Source: Acidimicrobiales bacterium
Lineage (GTDB): Bacteria; Actinomycetota; Acidimicrobiia; Acidimicrobiales; SKKL01
Assembly: GCA_034521975.1 (NCBI GenBank)
Contig: JAXHLR010000005.1
Coordinates: 1-64,000 of the forward strand
DNA: 64,000 bases
Direction: 5' to 3'
The notes beneath the pieces were generated by a model. It worked only from the letters and a program-made list of their open reading frames with translations, did no database searches and was not told the origin of the DNA. Position numbers and translations under genes: made by a program. How positions within the stretch are numbered: the first letter of the stretch is position 1; every line of letters begins with the position of its first letter. Below, piece by piece: positions 1 through 8,795 of the stretch.

Positions 1-308
1 TCCGTCGGGTCGGCGCCAGCGTGGGTGTCGCCCACTCGGTCCCGGGTGACGACCGCTCCAGTCTGCTCGGCCGGGCCGATCGCAGCATGTACGAGGGCAA
101 GCGAGCTGCCCAGGTTGCAGGCACTCGGGGGACCGACCGGCGTCGACCCGCGTCCTGATCGGATCGACACGAGAGTCGCCGCGAGCGAGATCGGGAGGTC
201 GGCTGACGCTCCTGGCGTGATCGGAGGCGCTGCGGCCGTTGCTCAACAGCCGGGGCCACCGAGATGGCTGGTGACCAGCGGACCGCGTGAACGCCGTGTC
301 TGCACGAT
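1..308. other. No recognisable gene
   Basis: I see no convincing gene here. A long plus-strand open frame crosses the stretch, but it runs on through the EthD-like gene in another frame and its translation is rich in Arg, Pro and Gly, as expected of a spurious frame in GC-rich DNA. The end of the stretch serves as the leader of the next gene, with a GAGGAG ribosome binding site near 311-316. Confidence 0.5.
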
Positions 309-319
309 AGAGAGGAGAC

Positions 320-634
320 ATGGCAAACCTCACCGTTCTGTACACCAAGCCCGAATCCGATGCCGAGGCTTTCCTCGCGGAGTACAAGTCGGACCATCTG
401 CCGATCGCCGCGAAGTTCCCCAAGATGACCTCGCACACCACCACGGTGTTCACTGGCACGCCCCGCGGCACCGAGCCTCCGTACTACGTGATGTTCGTTG
501 CCACGTGGGACTCACAGGAGGACATGCAGGCGGCGATGGGCGACCCCAGCATCATGGAGGCGAGCAAGCACGCCATGGGTCTGACCCAGAAGTACGGCAA
601 CAAGGCCGAGATGTTGATTGGCGACGAGGCTTGA
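320..634 (+). CDS. EthD-domain protein (dimeric alpha-beta barrel)
   Basis: A 104-aa protein that fits the EthD family in length and pattern: an N-terminal beta strand (ANLTVLYTKP), a conserved H-L-P-I segment (DHLPIAAKFP), a central strand pair ending in PPYYVMFVATW, and a C-terminal helix with an amphipathic strand. EthD proteins are small dimeric ferredoxin-like folds found next to oxidative degradation genes; most have no proven activity. The start is supported by a GAGGAG ribosome binding site 3-4 bases upstream. It stands alone, followed by about 180 bases without a gene. The family call is from pattern; the substrate is unknown. Confidence 0.8.
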   Translation: MANLTVLYTKPESDAEAFLAEYKSDHLPIAAKFPKMTSHTTTVFTGTPRGTEPPYYVMFVATWDSQEDMQAAMGDPSIMEASKHAMGLTQKYGNKAEMLIGDEA

Positions 635-811
635 GACGTTGACGGCCCGTGCTTAGGTGCCTGCCACCAGAGGACGATCAAGCGGAAGCCGGCCCCGGTG
701 CAGTTCCGCCGGCGCCGGAGTCTTAGCCATCGCCCTGACTGCAGGGGCAGGGGCATCCCTTCATCAACCTTGGACTCGAAGTCCGGTGTCTGACAGAGAG
801 GGAGGCGCTCG

Positions 812-1840
812 GTGACGCCCCGCCGGCGCGTCGTGGTGGTGGGTGCCGGGGTCGCAGGTCTCACCGCCGCCAGGTACCTGTCTCAGTCGTTCGATGTGAT
901 GGTCGTGGACAAGGGCCGAAAGGTGGGCGGTCGTCTCGCCACCCGCCGGATCGGTGGCGCTACGTTCGATCACGGCGCGCAGTTCATCACCACCCATACC
1001 CCCGAGTTCGCTCAGCTGGTGGCCGGGTGGGAACGAGCCGGGGTGGCCCGGCAGTGGTTCGAGGGTCGGACCGGCCCCGACGGGGTCATCGACGCCGATG
1101 GTCACATCAGGTTCCGTGGCGTCGCCACGATGAGGGCCATCGCCGAACACCTGGCCGAGGGACTCGACGTGCGCGTTTCAACCCAGGTGGTTGCCGTGGA
1201 GCCATCCGATGCCGGCTGGCGGATCCGACTCGAGGACGAGACCCAACTCGTGGCCGACGCTGTCGTCCTCACCGCACCGGTGCCCCAATCCCTCGCACTT
1301 CTCGCTGCCGGTTCCGTCCGGATGTCAGCGGCGGATGTCCAAGCGCTGCAGGCCATCCGCTACGAACCCTGCTTGGCGATTCTGGCCACACTCGACGGCG
1401 CGTCTGGGCTCGGTGATCCCGGAGCGGTCCTCCCGTCCGCCGGCCCGATCAGCTGGATGGCAGACAACCACCTCAAGGGTGTGTCCGCGATTCCGGCGGT
1501 GACGCTTCACGCCACCGCCGACTTCAGTCGATCCCACTGGGATGACGGGGACGAGATCGTGATCGCTGAGCTGTTGCGGTCAGCGGGGCTGAGCGCCCGT
1601 CCTCTCGCCGACCAGGTTCACGTTCAGCGCTGGAAGTTCGCCCGCCCGACAACGATTCACCCCGAAAGATTCTTGGTTGCCGAAGGTGTCCCCCCGCTGG
1701 TGTTCGCTGGCGACGCTTTCGGCGGAGCGAAGGTCGAGGGTGCCGCGCTGTCGGGAACTGCGGCGTCAGAGGCGCTTGCATCCCTGCTCGGGACCGCCGA
1801 TTCGGGCGGCTCGACCGAGGCTCGGATGGACGACCGATGA
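812..1840 (+). CDS. Renalase-like FAD-dependent oxidoreductase
   Basis: A 342-aa flavoprotein of the amine-oxidase/renalase type. The N-terminus has a Rossmann FAD motif (VVVVGAGVAGLTAARYL, residues about 7-23), then a KGRKVGGRLATRR segment and FDHGAQFIT, both typical of bacterial renalase-like proteins. A second FAD-binding stretch near the C-terminus reads LVFAGDAFGGAKVEGAALSG. Such enzymes oxidise dihydropyridine-type or amine substrates, but the bacterial substrates are mostly unproven. The GTG start is supported by GGGAGG about 6 bases upstream. The stop overlaps the ATG of the SRPBCC gene by 4 bases (ATGA), so the two are probably translationally coupled. Confidence 0.85.
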   Translation: MTPRRRVVVVGAGVAGLTAARYLSQSFDVMVVDKGRKVGGRLATRRIGGATFDHGAQFITTHTPEFAQLVAGWERAGVARQWFEGRTGPDGVIDADGHIRFRGVATMRAIAEHLAEGLDVRVSTQVVAVEPSDAGWRIRLEDETQLVADAVVLTAPVPQSLALLAAGSVRMSAADVQALQAIRYEPCLAILATLDGASGLGDPGAVLPSAGPISWMADNHLKGVSAIPAVTLHATADFSRSHWDDGDEIVIAELLRSAGLSARPLADQVHVQRWKFARPTTIHPERFLVAEGVPPLVFAGDAFGGAKVEGAALSGTAASEALASLLGTADSGGSTEARMDDR

Positions 1841-2232
1841 GGCAACTCTGGGTCTCCACAGAGATCGATGCGCCCGCAGCCGCCGTCTGGGGGCTGCTCG
1901 TCGACCTCGACGCATGGCCGAGGTGGGGCCCGTCGGTTCGCCGTGCGTCGATCGAAGGTGGTGCCTTGGCGGCCGGCGCCCACGGGAAGGTGCAGACGGC
2001 GCTGGGCATCTCGCTCGCCTTCGAGGTCACCACGTTCTCACCCGGCGCCGGTTGGGCGTGGAAGGTCGGCGGCATCAACGCCACCGACCACCGTGTCGAG
2101 CCTCTGGGACCTGACAGATGCCGCGTGGACTTCGGGGTCGGCTGGCCTCTTGCCCCCTACCTGGCTGTGTGCCGGATCGCGCTGCGCCGACTCAGGCGGC
2201 TCACCGATGGAGCCGGCGGGGTCCGCCAGTGA
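1837..2232 (+). CDS. SRPBCC (polyketide cyclase-like) protein
   Basis: A 131-aa START/Bet v1-like fold protein. The beginning, STEIDAPAAAVWGLLVDLDAWPRWGPSV, is the standard SRPBCC opening with the paired Trp residues, followed by alternating strands and a hydrophobic C-terminal helix. Members bind small hydrophobic ligands or act in cyclase or dehydratase roles; no ligand can be named here. It overlaps the preceding renalase-like gene by 4 bases and probably works with it. The C-terminal tail is short for the family, and the gene ends 50 bases from the 3' end of a truncated convergent SDR gene. Confidence 0.8.
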   Translation: MRQLWVSTEIDAPAAAVWGLLVDLDAWPRWGPSVRRASIEGGALAAGAHGKVQTALGISLAFEVTTFSPGAGWAWKVGGINATDHRVEPLGPDRCRVDFGVGWPLAPYLAVCRIALRRLRRLTDGAGGVRQ

Positions 2233-2282
2233 GGGCCTCTGCCCCGGGTGACCACAACACCACCGGGACCCATAGAGCTGTT

Positions 2283-2792
2283 TCACGCCGTGCCCGAGAC
2301 GTTCACGACGGCGCCCCCGGGCGCCAGCTGGGGAAGGGCGGCCTTGGCCAGCATGATCGGCAAGAACGTGTTGGTCAGGAACACCTCTTCCATCGCATCG
2401 ACGGTCAGGTCGCCCACCGGACCGAACGCCACCACCCCGACCGCGTTGATGACCACGTCGAGTTTGCTGGCGTGCGCGATCGCGGCATCGACTGCACGGG
2501 CGCAGGCGTCAGGCGTCCGCAGATCGAGGGCGATACGACGTCCCGGCACGGCCATCTGGTTCAACCGGTCGCTGCTGCGGGCCACGAGGGTGAGCTCGGC
2601 GCCACGACGGTGCAGCTCGTCAGCCAGCGCGCTACCGATGCCACCGGTTGCGCCGGCCACCAGGACCGAGGCACCTTGCACCGGATACGTCTTCGCCGAG
2701 GTCTGCTCATCGCCATTCTCGTTGTGGGGTGCGTTCTGATCAGGCGCGGGCGCCACTGATACCCTCCGGGATGGCTCCGATCGCGGCCGCAC
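2283..2792 (-). pseudogene. Truncated short-chain dehydrogenase/reductase (SDR)
   Basis: The reading frame encodes 169 aa that match only the N-terminal two thirds of a classical SDR: a nucleotide-binding motif (VAGATGGIGSALA), the Asp after the third strand (ALDLRTPDA), an N-A-V-G motif (VINAVGVV) and the start of the catalytic Ser strand (VNVSG). The stop falls right after VNVSGTA, so the YxxxK catalytic pair and the substrate loop are missing; a normal SDR is about 240-260 aa. No continuation appears in the other frames before the convergent SRPBCC gene. This looks like a 3'-truncated relic. The first 30 residues are low-complexity and the true start may be later. Confidence 0.7.
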
Positions 2793-2853
2793 ACTACCGG
2801 CAGGCCGTCGTTGTCAACGGTCTCATCGCCGTATCGAACCTTCCGGAGGCGAC

Positions 2854-3243
2854 ATGGATCTCGGAGAGGTGACCAAGGCTGCCCTGGAGGCGCGTGGACG
2901 GGCCTATGCGCCCTACTCCGGGTTCCGTATGGGCGCGGCGGTGCTGACCGATGGCGGCACGATCATTACTGGCGCGCTCGTCGAGAACGTGTCGCTCGGC
3001 CTTGCGATGTGCGCCGAGCGAGTGGCGCTCTTCTCCACAGCTGCCTCGGGCGAGCGACCGACGGCCCTGGTGGTGGCCTCACCTCGCACGAGCGGGTCGC
3101 TCACCTTCCCCTGTGGAGCGTGCCTTCAGGTGGGGCTCGAGCTTGGTGGTCGCGAGCTCGTGGTCAGTGCCGTCGCGCCCGACGGCACCAGTGAGCGCGC
3201 GTCACTTGGTGACCTGTTGCCGCGAGGTCCCCACAAGGGCTGA
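2854..3243 (+). CDS. cdd: Cytidine deaminase
   Basis: A 129-aa zinc-dependent deaminase converting (deoxy)cytidine to (deoxy)uridine in pyrimidine salvage. Diagnostic elements are the N-terminal YAPYSGFRMGAAVL substrate-binding segment, the catalytic CAERVALF motif (zinc Cys plus proton-shuttling Glu) and the second zinc motif PCGACLQV. Length matches the small homotetrameric class with three Cys ligands. The ATG is preceded by GGAGG (CCGGAGGCGACATG). It stands alone on the plus strand. Confidence 0.93.
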   Translation: MDLGEVTKAALEARGRAYAPYSGFRMGAAVLTDGGTIITGALVENVSLGLAMCAERVALFSTAASGERPTALVVASPRTSGSLTFPCGACLQVGLELGGRELVVSAVAPDGTSERASLGDLLPRGPHKG

Positions 3244-3270
3244 TCGCCAAGTGCAGCCGCCGACCCCGTA

Positions 3271-3609
3271 GTGCATGGCCAGCTGCGCTGCTGGAGGAGC
3301 GGGCCGTCAGCGTCCCTCGCCTTCTACACCATCCCCACCGCTGATCTCGATGACAGAAGCCACGCCCTGCTGCACTCTCAGGCCGGGCTCGACAGCGACA
3401 CTGGATTCACCGTCGGCACCCGCGTCGGGGTCGGCACCGAGCCCGACCTGTACCGACACCTCGCGGCCGTCGCCCCCAACCACGCGCATCCGCCTTCGGG
3501 GGTGAGCGACATCGTGCGGCTCGATGAGACCGTCGTCGACTGCCTGGGCGCCGAGGGGGTGCGCGACGTGCGCCGACGCTCGCTCCCCGAGGTCGCGGTC
3601 GCGGTCTGA
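3271..3609 (+). CDS. Hypothetical protein or gene fragment
   Basis: A GTG-started frame of 112 aa that I do not recognise. It is listed because its codons keep the strong G/C third-position bias of the neighbours (for example GAC CTG TAC CGA CAC CTC GCG GCC) and the translation looks protein-like, with a histidine-rich centre (APNHAHPP) and a hydrophobic end (LPEVAVAV). There is no clear ribosome binding site, and it may be the remains of a longer gene. A minus-strand frame over the same bases looks like a mirror of this one. The rest of 3244-3725 shows nothing clear. Confidence 0.3.
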   Translation: MHGQLRCWRSGPSASLAFYTIPTADLDDRSHALLHSQAGLDSDTGFTVGTRVGVGTEPDLYRHLAAVAPNHAHPPSGVSDIVRLDETVVDCLGAEGVRDVRRRSLPEVAVAV

Positions 3610-3725
3610 GCCACCGCCGCTGTTCCGCCGCGTGACCTTCGGCCGCCCGAGAATGGGCCAACCGGCATGATTCTTGGGACCAAAGACCCTTTCGCGATAG
3701 CGGCAGACCGCGGTCGATTGGCAGT

Positions 3726-5300
3726 GTGGGACTTGGGGGAGAAGTCGAAGCACCACAGAACGTGCCGACCGGCGGAGGGATGTCGCGGCGGGCGTTCCTG
3801 CAGATCTCCGGTGGTGCTGTGGCTGCCAGCGCCGCCTACCTGCGGCTCGGGATGCACTTTCTGAGCGCACAGGAGGGCATCGACAACCCACTGCTCGCCT
3901 ACCCGAACCGCGACTGGGAGCGTCTCTATCGCGACCAGTACGCGTACGACGACAGCTTCACCTTCGTCTGCGCGCCGAACGACACCCACATGTGCCGGTT
4001 GCGCGCCTTCGTCCGCAACGGTGTCGTGACCCGGATCGAGCAGAACTACGACGGGGCCTCCTACGGCGACCCGCAAGGCAACACCTCGACGGTGGCCTGG
4101 AACCCACGCGGCTGCCCGAAGGGCTTCACCCTGCACCGTCGGGTCTACGGGCCGTACCGAGCCAAGTACCCGATGGTCCGCGCCGGGTGGAAGGAGTGGG
4201 CCGACGACGGGTTCCCATCGCTGTCCGACGACCCGTCGCTGCGGACGCGCTACCGCTTCGACGCTCGTGGCGACGATGACTTCGAGCGGCTGAGCTGGGA
4301 CGAGGTCGACGAGTACCTCGCCCGGGGCCTCCAGGCCATCGCCGAGACCTACAGCGGCGACGAGGGGGAGCGGCGACTGATCGAGCAGGACGGATACGAG
4401 CCAGAGATGCTCGAGTTCTGGGAGGAGTCGGGCGTGCGGACCATGAAGTTCGGTTCCTCGCTCCCGGTGCACGGGGTCGCCGGCAAGTTCAGCCTCTTCC
4501 GGTTCGCCAACATGTTGTCGCTGCTCGACGCCGACGTCCGAGGCGTGGGCGAGGACGAAGCGGTCGGCGGACGCGAGTGGTCGGAGTACACGTGGCGTGG
4601 CGACCAGGCACCGGGCTTCCCGTTCGTCCACGGGCTCCAGTCGACCGAGGTCGACATGAACGACATGCGCCGGAGCCGCCTGGTCGTGATGATCGGCAAG
4701 AACCTCGTCGAGAACAAGATGCCCGACAGCCACTGGTTCCACGAGGTGATGGAGCGCGGTGGCAAGATCGTCTCGATCGTCCCCGAGTACGGGCCGCCGT
4801 CGACGAAGTCCGACTACTGGATCCCGGTGCGGGCCGGACTGTCCGACACCGCGCTGGTGCTGGGCATCGCCAAGGCCCTGATCGACCGCGACGCCTACGA
4901 CGAGCGGTTCCTGCTCGAGTTCACCGACATGCCCCTCCTCGTGCGTCTCGACACGCTGCAGCGTCTTCGTGCCGACGAGGTGTTCGGCGACCATCAGCCG
5001 CTGCTCGACGCGGAGGGGCCGAGCTTCGCGGTCCACGGATTGACCGCCGAGCAGTACGAGCAACTCGGCGATCGCGTCGTGTACGACCGGGCCAGCGGTG
5101 GTCCCCGCGCCATCAGCCGCGAGGCCGTCGGCGCGCGGCTGACCGCGCAGGGCATCGACCCCCAGCTCGACTTCGAGGGCACGGTCGCCCTCGCCGACGG
5201 CACCGAGGTGCAGGTGGCCTCGGTGTTCGCCATGTACCGCGATCACCTGGCCGACTACGACCTCGACACGGTGGTCGACATCACAGGCTCTCCCACGTGA
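3726..5300 (+). CDS. Type II molybdoenzyme alpha subunit, N-terminal part (frameshifted)
   Basis: First 524 aa of the catalytic subunit of a complex iron-sulfur molybdoenzyme of the type II DMSO reductase family (Nar/Nxr/Ddh/Ebd/Clr relatives). A Tat signal (SRRAFLQISGG, residues 20-30) predicts export; an ATG at 3780 just before it is an alternative start to the GTG at 3726. The N-terminal Fe-S site reads C82-x3-D86-x3-C90 and then C130 in RGCPKG, so one usual Cys position is Asp. YTWRGDQAPG (residues 288-297) aligns with the Mo-ligand segment of NarG, making D293 the likely Mo ligand. The frame ends at a TGA at 5298 in mid-protein; the sequence continues one frame over. The full protein would be about 1166 aa. 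Confidence 0.85.
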   Translation: MGLGGEVEAPQNVPTGGGMSRRAFLQISGGAVAASAAYLRLGMHFLSAQEGIDNPLLAYPNRDWERLYRDQYAYDDSFTFVCAPNDTHMCRLRAFVRNGVVTRIEQNYDGASYGDPQGNTSTVAWNPRGCPKGFTLHRRVYGPYRAKYPMVRAGWKEWADDGFPSLSDDPSLRTRYRFDARGDDDFERLSWDEVDEYLARGLQAIAETYSGDEGERRLIEQDGYEPEMLEFWEESGVRTMKFGSSLPVHGVAGKFSLFRFANMLSLLDADVRGVGEDEAVGGREWSEYTWRGDQAPGFPFVHGLQSTEVDMNDMRRSRLVVMIGKNLVENKMPDSHWFHEVMERGGKIVSIVPEYGPPSTKSDYWIPVRAGLSDTALVLGIAKALIDRDAYDERFLLEFTDMPLLVRLDTLQRLRADEVFGDHQPLLDAEGPSFAVHGLTAEQYEQLGDRVVYDRASGGPRAISREAVGARLTAQGIDPQLDFEGTVALADGTEVQVASVFAMYRDHLADYDLDTVVDITGSPT

Positions 5301-7227
5301 TCTGGTCGAGCAGCTCATCGAAGACCTCGCCACGCTGCGACCTGCCGCGATCCACGTCGGCGAGGGCATCAACCACTACTTCCACGCCACGCTGCACAAC
5401 AGGGCCTGCTACCTGGTGGCGATGCTGATCGGCAGCATCGGGGTGCCCGGTGGCGGTGTGTCCACCTGGGCCGGCAACTACAAGGGCGGCATCTTCCACG
5501 GTGCGCCGTGGCACGGCCCCGGAGTGGGCGGCTTCATCAACGAAGACCCCTTCCACCCACTGCGCGATCCGGATGCGAAGTACACCTTTGACAACCAGCG
5601 CCACACGGTCCACGGCGAGGAGACGAGCTACTGGGGCTACGGCGATCGTCCGCTCATCGTCGACACCCCCGCCGCCGGACGCAAGGTCTTCACCGGCCGC
5701 ACGCACCTGCCGACCCCCACGAAGGTCATCTGGTACAACAACGCCAACCTGATCAACCAGGCGAAGTGGGCGTACCACATCATCAAGCACGTGAACCCGA
5801 AGGTCGACCTCATCGTCGACCAGCAGATCGAGTGGACCGGATCGGCCGAGTTCGCCGACATCATGGTCCCGGCCAACAGCTGGCTCGAGGCCAGGACGCT
5901 GGAGATGGGTGGATCGTGCTCCAACCCGTTCCTACAGGTCTGGCAGGGTGGCATCGAGCCGCTTCACGACACCCGCGACGACATCGAGATCTTCGCTGGT
6001 GCCGCCCGAGCGCTGAGCCGCCTCACCGGCGATGAGCGCTTCGGACAGTACTTCGAGTTCTCCGACCGGCCAGAGGTCTATCTCGACCGGGTGCTCGCAG
6101 CCTCGTTCACCACCGAGGGCTACACCACCTCCGACATCCTCGCCGGCCGCTACGGCGAACCGGGTGGTGCGCTGTTCCAGTACCGCACCTACCCGCGTGT
6201 CCCCTTCCTCGAGCAGATCCGCGACAGCCTTCCCTTCTACACCGACACCGGACGCCTCAACGCCTACGTCGACATCCCCGAGGCCATCGAGTACGGCGAG
6301 AACCTCATCGTGCACCGCGAGGCGGTCGAGGCGACGCGGCACCTGCCGAACGTCATCGTCTCGACCAGCCGCTTCCTCCGACCCGAGGACTACGGGATCG
6401 ACCCGGCCGAGATGGACGCCGACATGCGTCAGGTCCGCAACATCAAGATGTCGTGGCAGGAGGCGAAGGCGACGACCAACCCCCTGTTCGAAGAGGGGTT
6501 CCGCTTCCTCTGCCTCACGCCGAAGTCGCGGCACAGCGTGCACTCCTCGTGGGCGGTCACCGACTGGCACTGGCTCTGGGCCTCCAACTTCGGTGACCCC
6601 TACCGCGCCGACACCCGGATGCCGGGGGTCGGGGAGCCCCAGATCCACATGAACCCCGACGACGCCCGGGACCTCGGGCTGGCGGGCGGTGACTACGTGT
6701 GGATCGACGCCAGCTCCACCGACCGCCCGTTCATCGACACCGGTGACGACGACGCGTTCTTCGAGGTCGCCCGACTGCAGGTTCGGCTCACCCTCAACCC
6801 GGCCTACCCGCGGGGCGTGACCATGCTGAAGCACGCCTTCTACATGGCGACCCCGCGAACGTTCCGGGCCCAGGCGGCGCGCGACGACCACCGGGCGCTG
6901 GCGCCCACCGGATATCAGTCGAGCTTCCGATCCGGCAGCCAGCAGAGCATCACCCGCGGTTGGGCACCCCCCATGCACCAGACCGACACGCTGTTCCACA
7001 AGCGTGCCGGCGCCATGGGGTTCGTGTTCGGGTTCGACGTCGACAACCACGCCATCAACACGACGCCCAAGGAGACCCTGGTCCGGGTGACCAAGGCGGC
7101 TCCGGGCGGTGTCGGGGGCCAGGGTCGCTGGTGGCGGGGCACCACTGGCCGGGCGCCGGGCGAGGAGAACGCAAGGATGCAGAGCTACCTCTCAGGTGGG
7201 CTCATCGAGGTGAGGGGGATTAGTTGA
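5290..7227 (+). CDS. Type II molybdoenzyme alpha subunit, C-terminal part (frameshifted)
   Basis: Continuation of the alpha subunit in the +1 frame. The reading LPRDLVEQLIEDLA starts at 5290 and joins directly to the preceding ...VVDITG, so a single surplus base near 5289 explains the break; the first in-frame ATG is only at 5416. It includes a pterin-domain segment (GEGINHYFHATLHNRA, MLIGSIGVPGGG) and the C-terminal molybdopterin dinucleotide-binding domain (FRFLCLTPKSRHSVHSSW through IHMNPDDARDLGL). If real, the break inactivates the enzyme unless ribosomes slip +1; the codon TCT-CCC-ACG-TGA has a CCC that could slip. It may equally be a sequencing or assembly error. The stop overlaps the next ATG. 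Confidence 0.85.
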   Translation, partial: LPRDLVEQLIEDLATLRPAAIHVGEGINHYFHATLHNRACYLVAMLIGSIGVPGGGVSTWAGNYKGGIFHGAPWHGPGVGGFINEDPFHPLRDPDAKYTFDNQRHTVHGEETSYWGYGDRPLIVDTPAAGRKVFTGRTHLPTPTKVIWYNNANLINQAKWAYHIIKHVNPKVDLIVDQQIEWTGSAEFADIMVPANSWLEARTLEMGGSCSNPFLQVWQGGIEPLHDTRDDIEIFAGAARALSRLTGDERFGQYFEFSDRPEVYLDRVLAASFTTEGYTTSDILAGRYGEPGGALFQYRTYPRVPFLEQIRDSLPFYTDTGRLNAYVDIPEAIEYGENLIVHREAVEATRHLPNVIVSTSRFLRPEDYGIDPAEMDADMRQVRNIKMSWQEAKATTNPLFEEGFRFLCLTPKSRHSVHSSWAVTDWHWLWASNFGDPYRADTRMPGVGEPQIHMNPDDARDLGLAGGDYVWIDASSTDRPFIDTGDDDAFFEVARLQVRLTLNPAYPRGVTMLKHAFYMATPRTFRAQAARDDHRALAPTGYQSSFRSGSQQSITRGWAPPMHQTDTLFHKRAGAMGFVFGFDVDNHAINTTPKETLVRVTKAAPGGVGGQGRWWRGTTGRAPGEENARMQSYLSGGLIEVRGIS

Positions 7228-7553
7228 TGGACAGCACACCGGTGCGGTTGCTGACTGCGGCAGAACGGGCCATGCCCGATGGTGCCGCCAAGGCCGTCGA
7301 GGACGACGACCCCTACGAGTTGGTCGGCATGCGCTTCCCCGTCGCCCCCGGCGTCGACGCCGACCACGAGCTGGGTCGCGCCTTCGTCGAGGAGTACGCC
7401 CTGCTCGGCTGGCGCGAGGCGAAGGTGCGGATGCTGTTCGAAACCCCGCAGTTCGCCGGCGCCCACGACATCTACCGACGTCGCGGCTCGGCGTTCATCG
7501 ACCAGATCCTCGGCGAGGTCTTCCGCGGCACGCAGAGCACGGAGGAGCACTGA
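7227..7553 (+). CDS. Small protein of the molybdoenzyme operon, unknown
   Basis: A 108-aa soluble protein lying between the alpha and beta subunit genes. Stop/start overlaps of the TGATG type on both sides (7225-7229 and 7551-7555) bind it tightly into the operon; a TTG one codon upstream is an alternative start. No cysteines, signal peptide or membrane segment are visible. The C-terminal half (GWREAKVRMLFETPQFAGAHDIYRRRGSAFIDQIL) looks helical. I do not recognise the family. Its position suggests a role in assembly, cofactor loading or subunit pairing, but that is inference only. Confidence 0.75.
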   Translation: MDSTPVRLLTAAERAMPDGAAKAVEDDDPYELVGMRFPVAPGVDADHELGRAFVEEYALLGWREAKVRMLFETPQFAGAHDIYRRRGSAFIDQILGEVFRGTQSTEEH

Positions 7554-8785
7554 TGCCTGTCGTCTACAACTGGCACCTCGGCCGGGAGATGGACTACCGG
7601 TTCGACGCCGGCCAGACCGATCGGCAGTTCGCCGCGGTCTTCAACATCAACCGTTGCATCGGGTGCCAGACCTGCACCATGGCCTGCAAGTCGACCTGGA
7701 CCCACTCGCCGGGCCAGGAGCTCATGTGGTGGAACAACGTCGAGACCAAGCCCTACGGCGGCTACCCCGACGGCTGGGATGTGAAGACCCTCGAGCTCCT
7801 CGCCGACACCAGCCGTGGCGATCCGACCTGGGATCCCGCTGACGGTCAGCCGGTGAGTGCTCCCTACGGGCGCTACGAGGGCCAGACCATCTTCGAGGCG
7901 GCCGACGGCACGACCCAGAACGTGGTGGGCTACCTGCCGACCGAGGAGGAGTGGAAGGGTCCGAACGCGTTCGAGGATCACGCCACGGCGTACAAGCCCG
8001 GTGGCACCCGGTTGCCCGAGCACGAAGGCTGGTTCTTCTACCTCCAGCGGATCTGCAACCACTGCACCTACCCGGGCTGTCTCGCCGCCTGTCCGCGCAA
8101 CGCCATCTACAAGCGTCCCGAGGACGGCATCGTGCTGGTCGACCAGGAGCGCTGCCGCGGCTACCGCAAGTGTGTCGAGGCGTGCCCCTACAAGAAGACG
8201 ATGTACCGGCCGACGACGCGCACCACCGAGAAGTGCATCGCCTGCTACCCGCGCATCGAGGGCCAGGATCCCCTCACCGACGGAGTCCCGACCGAGACCC
8301 GCTGCATGGCTGCCTGCGTCGGAAAGATCCGGCTGCAGGGCCTCGCCCGCACCGAGGCCGACGGCACCTGGGCCGACGACCCGAAGAACCCCCTGTACTT
8401 CCTCGTACACACCGAGCAGGTGGCACTGCCGTTGTACCCGCAGTTCGGTACGCAGCCGAACGTGTACTACATCCCGCCCCGGTGGGTGCCACGCCCCTAC
8501 CTGCGCCAGATGTTCGGCCCTGGCGTCGATCGCGCCATCGAGCGCTACTCGCAACCGTCGCGGGAGCTTCGTGCGGTCCTCCAGCTGTTCCGGGCCCACC
8601 AGAAGATCGTCTTCAGCTACGAGATCGAGGAAGGACCGCCCTTCGCCGAGATCACCGTCGACGGCGAGCCGGTCACGCTCTATGACGACACCGTCATCGG
8701 CTTCGACAGCCAGGGGCGGGAGATCGTCCGGGTCACCGTCGACGAACCCATCCATGAGCGTCCCGGGAAGTACAACTCGATCTGA
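7553..8785 (+). CDS. Molybdoenzyme beta subunit, four Fe-S clusters
   Basis: A 410-aa electron-transfer subunit of the NarH/DdhB/EbdB type. Cluster I reads CIGCQTCTMAC (C35, C38, C41, C45); cluster II CNHCTYPGCLAACP; cluster III CRGYRKCVEACP, where Tyr stands in a Cys position as is usual for the 3Fe-4S cluster of this family; cluster IV is built from KCIACYP and RCMAACVGK. It has no signal peptide of its own, as expected for a partner exported with the Tat-bearing alpha subunit. Its ATG overlaps the stop of the 108-aa gene. It would pass electrons between the molybdenum subunit and the heme-b gamma subunit. Confidence 0.93.
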   Translation: MPVVYNWHLGREMDYRFDAGQTDRQFAAVFNINRCIGCQTCTMACKSTWTHSPGQELMWWNNVETKPYGGYPDGWDVKTLELLADTSRGDPTWDPADGQPVSAPYGRYEGQTIFEAADGTTQNVVGYLPTEEEWKGPNAFEDHATAYKPGGTRLPEHEGWFFYLQRICNHCTYPGCLAACPRNAIYKRPEDGIVLVDQERCRGYRKCVEACPYKKTMYRPTTRTTEKCIACYPRIEGQDPLTDGVPTETRCMAACVGKIRLQGLARTEADGTWADDPKNPLYFLVHTEQVALPLYPQFGTQPNVYYIPPRWVPRPYLRQMFGPGVDRAIERYSQPSRELRAVLQLFRAHQKIVFSYEIEEGPPFAEITVDGEPVTLYDDTVIGFDSQGREIVRVTVDEPIHERPGKYNSI

Positions 8786-8795
8786 CAGGAGTGCC

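Noticed and set aside
3378-5372. Long minus-strand open frame opposite the molybdoenzyme alpha gene
   Set aside because: The product is low-complexity (Arg/Gly/Val/Asp-rich) and mirrors the plus-strand gene with its Fe-S motifs; it is an artefact of GC-rich codon use.
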